Shown: positions 6,114 to 11,512 of the stretch, piece after piece
Numbering within the stretch: the stretch's first letter is position 1
How the letters are laid out: every line of letters begins with the position of its first letter
NCBI GenBank assembly: GCA_026122915.1
Contig: JAGIXO010000048.1
Coordinates: forward strand, 1-11,512
DNA: 11,512 nt
Source: Candidatus Electronema nielsenii
GTDB taxonomy: Bacteria; Desulfobacterota; Desulfobulbia; Desulfobulbales; Desulfobulbaceae
Reading direction: 5' to 3'
Made by a program: the position numbers and the translations under genes
The notes under the pieces: model-generated
What the model was told of the DNA's origin: nothing
What the model saw: the letters and a program-made list of their open reading frames with translations, nothing else
Databases searched by the model: none

Positions 6114-7514
6114 TTAGTTTGAGCTGTCGTTTTTGCCGCTGAAACCTTCAGCCAGCGCGGCCAAGGTCTTTTCAAAGCCGAGATTATTTTTATTAGCATT
6201 GCCGATGAAAACAACTACCGCTCCGCCGTTTACCTCATGCACATAGGCCCAAATTTTGCGGTGTGACATGAAAAAGGCCGCATACAAACCGAGCAGCATC
6301 AAGGCGCAGCCGCTATAAACCCACCATACGCCGGGGTCTTTGGAAACCTGAAGACCAGTAGCATAATGCGGGCCGATTTTGAGTTCATATTTGGTGCTGG
6401 GTCGCTCGACAATCACCGGCCTACCGTAACTCATAGGGAACATGGACGGCGGTCCCTGCGAATCCATCAGCCACATTTGCATTTCAGTGCTTGTACCTGT
6501 ACCGTTCTCGGCAGGCACACTGCGAGCCTCTTGAATGCGCAGCATCCCTTGACCGCCTTCTTCTTGCCAGCTGTGCGTGGCATCCCATTGCTCCGGGTTG
6601 ACCGGAAAAACTGTTTTTTTACCAGTAGTCAGGTTGGTCAAATGAATGATCGGCCTGTGCATGTCGTTGTAGCTGGACTGATAAAAGGTGATTCCTTTGT
6701 AAGTCAGCGGCTTATTGACCTCGATATTGGTAGTCAATACCTCTTTGCCTTGCTCAAGCACGGTCAAGCCAGAGACAAAATCCTTAGGCATCCCGTTATC
6801 ATAAAAATGAATATCAAAGAAATTACAGCGCACCGTGAAACCAAGGGGAATTTCACTTTCGTCATCATAGGAAAAAATACGCTCGGTACTCCGCAGTTCC
6901 GGTAATAATACTCCACCTTTAAAGGCGAACTGCGGATTTTTGAGAATTTTTTTCGCCACTGTCGGCGAGCCGATAACCGCGCCGAGCAGAATAATTAAAA
7001 TCGAAATATGGACAAGATACACGCCGTAGCGAGTCCAGCCGCCTTTTTGAGCAAAGAACAAGGTTCCATCTTCTTTGTCGCGGCGGGCGGCCTTCCACCC
7101 TTTTCCACTGAGATAACCAAGAAGGTGCTGAGTCGCTGTTTTCACCGAGCCACCACGCTGCACCTTATGCTGCATTTTCATCTTGAGTAGCTGCTCTGTG
7201 GCCGTGTCCAAGTTATCCTTGCGCACTAAGCGGATAACTCCCGGCAGGCGGTCGAGACTACACACGGTCAAATTGAGGCTAAACGCACCCAGCAAGGCGA
7301 GAAACCAGACTGAGTTGTACATGTCATCCAGATTGAAGGCATTAATTACCGCTGCGCCTGTTTTCCCCCAAGTTTCAGCGTAATGCTCAGGAGGCTTATT
7401 CTGCTGAACAACCGTGCCGATAATGGAGGTCGATGCGAGCAGGCCAATAAGGAGCAGGGCTAACTGCACTGAGGCGAGAAAAGCCCAAACTGAATTTTTT
7501 GCTTTGGCAGCCAT
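6114..7514 (-). CDS. resB: Cytochrome c biogenesis protein ResB (Ccs1)
   Basis: ResB is the second half of the System II cytochrome c synthetase; it holds the apocytochrome and works with CcsB in heme ligation. 466 residues. Membrane segments lie at about 11-33, 69-88, 162-182 and 397-417, with a large periplasmic domain between the third and fourth, the expected topology. H169 lies in the third segment. The conserved periplasmic stretch NKPLTYKGITFYQSSY is at 267-282, and the C-terminal region carries DPGVWWVYSGCALMLLG (393-409). The ATG at 7514 is the first start after an in-frame TAA two codons upstream, and it has no clear SD. It is the first gene of the resB-ccsB unit, with the tetraheme cytochrome downstream as a likely client. 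Confidence 0.95.
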   Translation of the reverse strand: MAAKAKNSVWAFLASVQLALLLIGLLASTSIIGTVVQQNKPPEHYAETWGKTGAAVINAFNLDDMYNSVWFLALLGAFSLNLTVCSLDRLPGVIRLVRKDNLDTATEQLLKMKMQHKVQRGGSVKTATQHLLGYLSGKGWKAARRDKEDGTLFFAQKGGWTRYGVYLVHISILIILLGAVIGSPTVAKKILKNPQFAFKGGVLLPELRSTERIFSYDDESEIPLGFTVRCNFFDIHFYDNGMPKDFVSGLTVLEQGKEVLTTNIEVNKPLTYKGITFYQSSYNDMHRPIIHLTNLTTGKKTVFPVNPEQWDATHSWQEEGGQGMLRIQEARSVPAENGTGTSTEMQMWLMDSQGPPSMFPMSYGRPVIVERPSTKYELKIGPHYATGLQVSKDPGVWWVYSGCALMLLGLYAAFFMSHRKIWAYVHEVNGGAVVVFIGNANKNNLGFEKTLAALAEGFSGKNDSSN

Positions 7515-7575
7515 TAGTTAAGACGATATTAAAATGAGAAATACAAGTGAACTTCAGGCAAAAAGACATGCAGTA

Positions 7576-7592
7576 GCTTGAATCATTCAAGC
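7576..7592. repeat. Perfect 17-bp palindrome upstream of resB (operator candidate)
   Basis: GCTTGAATCATTCAAGC is an exact 8+1+8 palindrome, centred on C7584, 62-78 nt upstream of the resB ATG. Half of it forms the -10 of the inferred resB promoter. No T tract follows on either strand, so an operator is more likely than a terminator. Confidence 0.6.
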
Positions 7593-7613
7593 ATGGGCCG
7601 GAAAAACTGTCAA
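7585..7613 (-). promoter_or_regulatory. Inferred promoter for resB-ccsB
   Basis: On the minus strand TTGACA (7613-7608, perfect -35) is followed after 17 nt by TTGAAT (7590-7585, 4 of 6 to the -10), which is part of the palindrome at 7576-7592. The expected leader is about 65 nt. The -35 lies exactly in the loop of the inverted repeat at 7596-7627. Confidence 0.5.
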
Positions 7614-7627
7614 TCTTTTTCCCGGCC
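7596..7627. repeat. Long inverted repeat flanking the resB -35
   Basis: GGCCGGAAAAA (7596-7606) pairs with TTTTTCCCGGCC (7616-7627): 11 bp with one bulged C and a 9-nt loop. It lies 26 nt past the stop of the small HxxxCxxC gene on the minus strand, so it may end that transcript, although the T run is in the stem rather than after it. Its loop contains the TTGACA of the resB promoter. Confidence 0.5.
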
Positions 7628-7652
7628 AGAAGAGCAGGAAGTAGGGCGCAGG

Positions 7653-7952
7653 TCAGAAAAGGCCGTCTGCTGGCGAATCATCCGGCGGATCAGTATCCGG
7701 CTCATCTCCAGCAAAGATATCCGGCGTGAACAAATCCTGCGGAGATCGACCCGTTTTGGCGTATTTCAACTCAGGGAAAACATGTTCCCGGATTTTTTCA
7801 ATTTCAGAGGACAAGCCGCTGTCCTCGCGGCAGATTCTGCACTCTTTGATATGGCTGTCCACAAACTGCATCATGCGGCCAGGAGCCATAGTTTCCTGCT
7901 TGACGTGCGTATGCCATTCTTTGACCAGACGGAGCAGCTGATTGCATTGCAT
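7653..7952 (-). CDS. Small protein with zf-HC2/anti-sigma-like HxxxCxxC motif
   Basis: 99 residues. Residues 1-45 are helical and contain H34-x3-C38-x2-C41 (SHIKECRIC), the zinc-binding pattern of ZAS/zf-HC2 anti-sigma factors; C3 near the N-terminus might supply another ligand. Residues 46-65 form a further charged helix, and the tail (82-96) is acidic and proline-rich (DEPDTDPPDDSPAD). There is no membrane segment, unlike most zf-HC2 anti-sigma factors, and no ECF sigma gene beside it, so a true anti-sigma role is unproven. It precedes resB on the same strand but has its own likely promoter (8042-8013) and an inverted repeat behind it. The ATG at 7952 lacks an SD. A redox- or zinc-responsive regulator is one possibility, by inference only. 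Confidence 0.75.
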   Translation of the reverse strand: MQCNQLLRLVKEWHTHVKQETMAPGRMMQFVDSHIKECRICREDSGLSSEIEKIREHVFPELKYAKTGRSPQDLFTPDIFAGDEPDTDPPDDSPADGLF

Positions 7953-8012
7953 AGAAAACGGTGACTGTTCTCAGAGGGTTAAGAGAGGAAGACTCAGATG
8001 GATAACCGTTTC

Positions 8013-8042
8013 ATTATAATAAAAAGTTGTTTTTCAGGTCAA
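8013..8042 (-). promoter_or_regulatory. Inferred strong sigma70-type promoter for the HxxxCxxC gene
   Basis: On the minus strand TTGACC (8042-8037, 5 of 6) is followed after 18 nt by a perfect TATAAT (8018-8013). Transcription would start near 8006, giving a leader of about 54 nt before the ATG at 7952. Confidence 0.6.
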
Positions 8043-8268
8043 TAGTTATTATATAAATAGACTCATCTGTATCTTATTCTTGTGGTAAATTTGTCTATAT
8101 TGTCACACGGTATAGCAACTCAGGGTGTTACTGCGAAAGCGGAAAGAATGTTAGGCCGCTGCTTTTCCGAACCGCAAATTCGATGTGCGAGTGAAGCACT
8201 TGTTTTCTATGCACATGCGCCATTTTACACTATTTTCCTCCTACCTTTCGTCTTGTTGAGCGAAAAAT
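8043..8268. other. Intergenic leader region before manC; no gene recognised
   Basis: With 7953-8042 this makes a 316-bp gap between divergent genes. The part up to about 8110 is very AT-rich (for example agttattatataaatag at 8044-8060). The rest holds an imperfect hairpin, CGGAAAG (8140-8146) with CTTTTCCG (8162-8169), but no T tract. I could not find a convincing manC promoter: scattered TTGTCT and TTGTCA hexamers at 8091-8105 are badly spaced from the nearest TATAGC (8111-8116). An ORF starting at 8082 crosses into manC out of frame and is not credible. Confidence 0.5.
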
Positions 8269-9675
8269 ATGCGCATTCAGCCCGTCATCTTGGCCGGTGG
8301 TACCGGTACCCGGCTTTGGCCCCTTTCTCGTGAGCTGTATCCTAAGCAGCTGCTTTGCCTGATCGGCGAACATTCCCTCCTTCAGACCACCCTGATTCGG
8401 GTCAGTCTCCTGCCCGATATCCTGCCGCCGGTCATTGTTGTGGGTGAGGAACACCGTTTTTTGACCAAAAGCCAAGTAGATACCTTGAATCTCTTTCCTC
8501 AATATCAGCTGCTCTTAGAGCCGCTGGGAAAGGATACCGCACCGGCTGTCTGCGGTTCAGCTTTGTTTTGCCGCCAGCAGGCACAGGAGGACATCCTGCT
8601 GCTGGTGCTGCCTGCGGATCATCTCATTGCCAAGCCTGATGCTTTTATCGAAGCGGTAGCCAAGGCACAGGAGCAGGCTGCGCAGGGCAAATTGACCACT
8701 TTCGGCATCATTCCTGATCACCCAGAAACCGGCTACGGCTACATTCGTCGGGCGACAGACGGCGCAGTACAGTCCTTTGTCGAAAAACCCAATCTGGCTA
8801 CCGCCCAGCGATACCTTGCTGAAGGCGGCTGGCTCTGGAACAGTGGCATGTTTGCTTTTCCGACGGATAAAGTGCTGGCTGAATTCCGCCTGCACGCCCC
8901 GGAAATATTGCGCTGCATGGAAAAGGCGGTGGAAGGCGGCAAGGCTGACGGTGTGTTTTTTCGCTTTGATGCCGAGGCGATGCAGAAGTCTCCCGCCAAA
9001 TCGGTGGATTACGCCCTGATGGAAAAGACCACCTGCGCGGCAGCGGTAGAAGCCGATTTCGGCTGGAGTGACATCGGCTCATGGCAGACACTGTGGGAAG
9101 TGGCCGATAAGGACGAGCGGGGCAATGTGGTCAGTGGTGACGTACTGCTGGAGGATGTAGAAAACTGCTTGATCCGCTCTGAAGATACCTTAGTGGCAGC
9201 GGTGGGGTTGCGCGACATCATCGTGGTAGAAACGGCAGACGCAGTGCTGATCGCACCTCTCAATCGCTCGCAGGATATCAAAAAAATTGTCAATACGCTG
9301 AAAAAAAGCGAGCGAGCCGAGTTCCGCACCCATCGCACTGTGTATCGGCCTTGGGGCAGTTACACCACCTTGGAGATACAAGAACGCTTTCAGATCAAGC
9401 GGATCACTGTCTCGCCCGGCGCACGACTTTCTTCTCAAATGCACCATCATCGGCATGAACACTGGGTCGTGGTGCGCGGCACAGCTAAAGTAGAAAACGG
9501 CGACCAAATTTTTCTTCTTCGTGAGGATGAATCAACCTACATCCCGCTGGGTACGCTGCATCGACTGGAAAATCCTGGCGTGATTCCGTTGGAGTTGATT
9601 GAAATCCAAATTGGTAGCTATCTTGGCGAAGATGACATTGTCCGCTTTGATGATGCGTATGGGAGGAATGGATGA
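8269..9675 (+). CDS. manC: Bifunctional mannose-1-phosphate guanylyltransferase / mannose-6-phosphate isomerase
   Basis: It makes GDP-mannose from mannose-1-phosphate and GTP; the fused type II isomerase interconverts fructose-6-P and mannose-6-P. GDP-mannose feeds O-antigen, capsule and exopolysaccharide synthesis. 468 residues, typical for the ManC/AlgA type. The nucleotidyltransferase domain (about 1-340) has LAGGTGTRLWPLSR (8-21), PKQLL (25-29), LPADH (114-118), GYGYI (155-159) and FVEKP (170-174). The C-terminal cupin domain (about 350-468) has RPWGSY (360-365), the metal-site stretch QMHHHRHEHWVVV (390-402) and YIPLGTLHRLENPG (424-437). The ATG at 8269 is preceded by a modest SD (gag, 8257-8259). 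Its 3' end overlaps or nearly meets dgt. No other sugar-nucleotide gene is adjacent. Confidence 0.95.
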   Translation: MRIQPVILAGGTGTRLWPLSRELYPKQLLCLIGEHSLLQTTLIRVSLLPDILPPVIVVGEEHRFLTKSQVDTLNLFPQYQLLLEPLGKDTAPAVCGSALFCRQQAQEDILLLVLPADHLIAKPDAFIEAVAKAQEQAAQGKLTTFGIIPDHPETGYGYIRRATDGAVQSFVEKPNLATAQRYLAEGGWLWNSGMFAFPTDKVLAEFRLHAPEILRCMEKAVEGGKADGVFFRFDAEAMQKSPAKSVDYALMEKTTCAAAVEADFGWSDIGSWQTLWEVADKDERGNVVSGDVLLEDVENCLIRSEDTLVAAVGLRDIIVVETADAVLIAPLNRSQDIKKIVNTLKKSERAEFRTHRTVYRPWGSYTTLEIQERFQIKRITVSPGARLSSQMHHHRHEHWVVVRGTAKVENGDQIFLLREDESTYIPLGTLHRLENPGVIPLELIEIQIGSYLGEDDIVRFDDAYGRNG

Positions 9676-10786
9676 ATCGAGAGCTGGTATATCATCAGTC
9701 GATACGTGCTACTTGAATACTGTGAACATTCGTCGCCAGTTAGAAGAACAGGAAAAACTTATCCTCTCACCTCATGCCTGTTTCAGTAGCAGATCGCGAG
9801 GGAGGTTGCGCGATGAGTCGCCCTGTGACCTCCGCACTGCCTTTCAACGCGACCGCGACCGCATCATTCATTCCAAAACCTTCCGCCGCCTCAAGCACAA
9901 GACGCAAGTTTTCCTTGCTCCAACTGGCGACCACTATCGCACCCGCTTAACCCATGTCCTTGAAGTTTCTCAGATTGCTCGCACCATTGCGGTCTGCCTA
10001 CATTTGAACGAGTATCTCACTGAGGCCATAGCCCTTGGTCACGATCTCGGCCACACGCCTTTTGGCCATGCCGGTGAGTATAGCCTTAATCGCCTGCATC
10101 CGGGCGGCTTTCGGCATTATATTCAAAGCCTACGGGTGGTTGATTTTCTCGAAAATCACGGTCAAGGGCTGAATTTGAGCTGGGAGGTACGGAACGGCAT
10201 TGTCAAGCATTCCAAGGGTTATCGAGACATTCTGCCTGACGACTCGCGGGAGCTGCCCGCCACGCTGGAGGGCCAAGCGGTGCGAGTAGCGGATATTATC
10301 GCCTACCTTAATCACGACATGGATGACGCGCTGCGAGCCGAAATGATTGAGGAAAGTGATTTACCTATTCACTTGCGGCGGGTGGTGGGCGACCGGCCTG
10401 ATCTTCGCATTGCCGCCATGATGCGTGACCTGATCACAGAAAGCCTACGGGCTAACGAAGGTCGTCTCCGTCTCAGCCCGATGATGCAGGAGGTCATCTG
10501 CGGAATGCGCACTTTCCTCTACGACAACGTCTATCGTAATCGGCTCGTGCACAGCGAGTTTGAAAAAGCACAAAATGTCATCCGCGAGCTGTACCTATTT
10601 TTTTTGGAACATGAATTTCCAATCAGCCCAGAGCTGGTTTGCGCAAAACGTAAACCGCCCGTAGATGGCAAGGAAGAGAAACAGCTGCATCGATTAGTCT
10701 GCGATTTCATTGCAGGAATGACAGACCGCTATGCCTTAGACCTATATAGTCAAATTTTCCTACCTAAACCTTGGTCGGTGATGTAG
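9668..10786 (+). CDS. dgt: dGTP triphosphohydrolase-like HD-domain protein
   Basis: Members of this family hydrolyse dNTPs, classically dGTP, to the nucleoside and triphosphate, and so shape dNTP pools. 372 residues from the ATG at 9668. Family blocks: FQRDRDRIIHSKTFRRLKHKTQV (59-81), GDHYRTRLTHVLEV (87-100) with metal ligand H96, HDLGHTPFGHAGE (125-137) with the HD pair, and VADIIAYLNHDMDDAL (207-222) with D209 as the likely last ligand. The start is uncertain. ATG 9668 overlaps the manC end by 8 nt, and the GGGAGG at 9661-9666 sits too close to it. GTG at 9722 starts at NIRRQLEEQE, closer to where many homologs begin, but has no SD. Cotranscription with manC is likely. The length resembles the short dgt-like type rather than the ~500-residue E. 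coli Dgt, so the substrate is not certain. Confidence 0.92.
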   Translation: MDESRAGISSVDTCYLNTVNIRRQLEEQEKLILSPHACFSSRSRGRLRDESPCDLRTAFQRDRDRIIHSKTFRRLKHKTQVFLAPTGDHYRTRLTHVLEVSQIARTIAVCLHLNEYLTEAIALGHDLGHTPFGHAGEYSLNRLHPGGFRHYIQSLRVVDFLENHGQGLNLSWEVRNGIVKHSKGYRDILPDDSRELPATLEGQAVRVADIIAYLNHDMDDALRAEMIEESDLPIHLRRVVGDRPDLRIAAMMRDLITESLRANEGRLRLSPMMQEVICGMRTFLYDNVYRNRLVHSEFEKAQNVIRELYLFFLEHEFPISPELVCAKRKPPVDGKEEKQLHRLVCDFIAGMTDRYALDLYSQIFLPKPWSVM

Positions 10787-10842
10787 CTTATGCATAAAAA
10801 ATTGCAGTCGTTGAGAACAGTTCTATCTAAAACGCCCCCGCT

Positions 10843-11469
10843 TCAGTTTCCTGGAGGCACACTTTGTTCAGCTGGACCTGGACTAACAGGCTTATTTTCC
10901 TGAATCTGGGCCTGCTGCTGCATTTCTTCTGCCGCAGGAGGAACTACTGTTTCTAGCTCAGGCGCGGGAGACACCTGTACCGTCGGGGTCTGCTCTCGTT
11001 GTAGGTAGGAAAAAGGGTTCCAGCCGGTGTAAAGGAAAAATCCGGCAACGAATAGCCCAATGAGCATCAGCATCATAACTGCCAAAGTGACTGCCGAAAC
11101 ATGGGCAGGCTCGGCCAGCTGTTTAGCCGACATCCCACTGCCTTTACTGCCTTTTTGTCCATCTATTTGCTGGTGTTGTTCACGTTCAACTATGAATCTT
11201 CTTGCCACTTGATTTCCGTCTATGCCAAGAAGATTCGCGTAAATCGCTACTTGGCCACGAATGAATGTATTAGCCGGTAGGTCGGTATAATTCTCATGTT
11301 CAATGGCGACCAGATTGGAAGCGGAAATATTGGTCTCTTTCGCAGCATCTCGGATGCTGATTCCTTTTTCCTTGCGCAGCTGCCGCAGCATCTCCCCCAC
11401 GCTTACTGCCTGATGCTCTCCGCTGACAGCTGCCTGTTTGTCCGTGCCACTCTGTTCTTGTCTGTTCAT
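10843..11469 (-). CDS. RodZ-like helix-turn-helix membrane protein
   Basis: 208 residues. Residues about 23-95 are an Xre/HTH_25 domain of the RodZ type: VGEMLRQLRKEKGISIRDAA (24-43), then TNISASNLVAIE (46-57), then NYTDLPANTFIRGQVAIYA (60-78). A linker follows, then one membrane helix (about 125-147) and a proline/glutamine-rich tail (about 150-208), giving N-in/C-out topology. RodZ links MreB to the elongation machinery; its HTH binds MreB rather than DNA. The C-terminal DUF4115 beta domain of full-length RodZ (337 residues in E. coli) is absent, so the protein is either a short RodZ variant or a related scaffold. The start at 11469 is embedded in an inverted repeat. It is convergent with dgt across a 56-bp gap with no obvious terminator. 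Confidence 0.85.
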   Translation of the reverse strand: MNRQEQSGTDKQAAVSGEHQAVSVGEMLRQLRKEKGISIRDAAKETNISASNLVAIEHENYTDLPANTFIRGQVAIYANLLGIDGNQVARRFIVEREQHQQIDGQKGSKGSGMSAKQLAEPAHVSAVTLAVMMLMLIGLFVAGFFLYTGWNPFSYLQREQTPTVQVSPAPELETVVPPAAEEMQQQAQIQENKPVSPGPAEQSVPPGN

Positions 11470-11507
11470 GAATCTCTGCTGATGGTTGTATTATTGGCAG
11501 AGATTCA
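11469..11507. repeat. Perfect 11-bp inverted repeat over the start of the RodZ-like gene
   Basis: TGAATCTCTGC (11469-11479) and GCAGAGATTCA (11497-11507) are exact reverse complements around a 17-nt A/T-rich spacer. In the minus-strand mRNA the 3' arm holds the only SD-like run (AGAG) and ends on the A of the start codon. A hairpin would therefore hide the ribosome site. As DNA it could instead be a paired operator. Confidence 0.65.
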
Positions 11508-11512
11508 CAAAC

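Noticed and set aside
6366..6905. 179-codon + strand ORF inside resB
   Set aside because: It is antisense to conserved ResB sequence, including the NKPLTYKGITFYQSSY region, and has no domain features.
8082..8333. 83-codon + strand ORF in the leader of manC
   Set aside because: It runs into manC in another frame, has no SD or recognisable domain, and covers the manC start region.
10788..10824. Small palindromes TTATGCATAA (10788-10797) and AGAACAGTTCT (10814-10824) between dgt and the RodZ-like gene
   Set aside because: They are too short to judge, have no T tract, and lie between convergent 3' ends where an operator makes little sense.

Overview
The window looks like a chromosomal housekeeping segment from a Gram-negative, anaerobic, cytochrome-rich bacterium. 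A Desulfobacterota member related to Desulfobulbales is my best inference. It rests on a tetraheme class III (c3-type) cytochrome next to a System II (ResB/CcsB) cytochrome c maturation pair, and on the general look of the proteins. No rRNA or other phylogenetic marker is present, so the assignment is tentative. Most genes look about 53-57% GC by eye; one small gene near the left edge is clearly AT-richer (about 39% by hand count over 121-420).

Layout. The left edge is a minus-strand cluster: a DUF2065 (YjeT-like) membrane protein, an AT-rich zinc-ribbon protein, then the first 24 codons of a HisC-like aminotransferase that leaves the window. Divergent from it is purM (purine synthesis, +), whose leader holds a terminator-like hairpin. 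purM converges on a MogA/MoaB-family molybdopterin adenylyltransferase (-). That gene shares a compact divergent promoter region with glyS (+), the glycyl-tRNA synthetase beta subunit, here without glyQ beside it. An 11-bp perfect-stem bidirectional terminator separates glyS from the minus-strand cytochrome block: the tetraheme cytochrome, ccsB, resB and a small HxxxCxxC protein. After about 316 bp of AT-rich regulatory DNA come manC (bifunctional mannose-1-phosphate guanylyltransferase / mannose-6-phosphate isomerase) and dgt (dGTPase-like HD hydrolase) on the + strand, overlapping or nearly so. Convergent to them is a RodZ-like HTH membrane protein (-), whose start codon lies in a perfect 11-bp inverted repeat.

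How the genes work together. ResB and CcsB together export heme and attach it to CxxCH motifs, and the cytochrome immediately downstream is an obvious client. Both the resB-ccsB promoter and the cytochrome promoter that I infer have a TTGACA -35 and a -10 embedded in a perfect DNA palindrome, with different palindrome sequences, which suggests two separately regulated units. The other genes are housekeeping functions with no common pathway. I see no phage, IS element, CRISPR array, tRNA or rRNA. I do not see a clearly novel multi-gene system; the items most worth a second look are regulatory structures and two small zinc-binding-type proteins.
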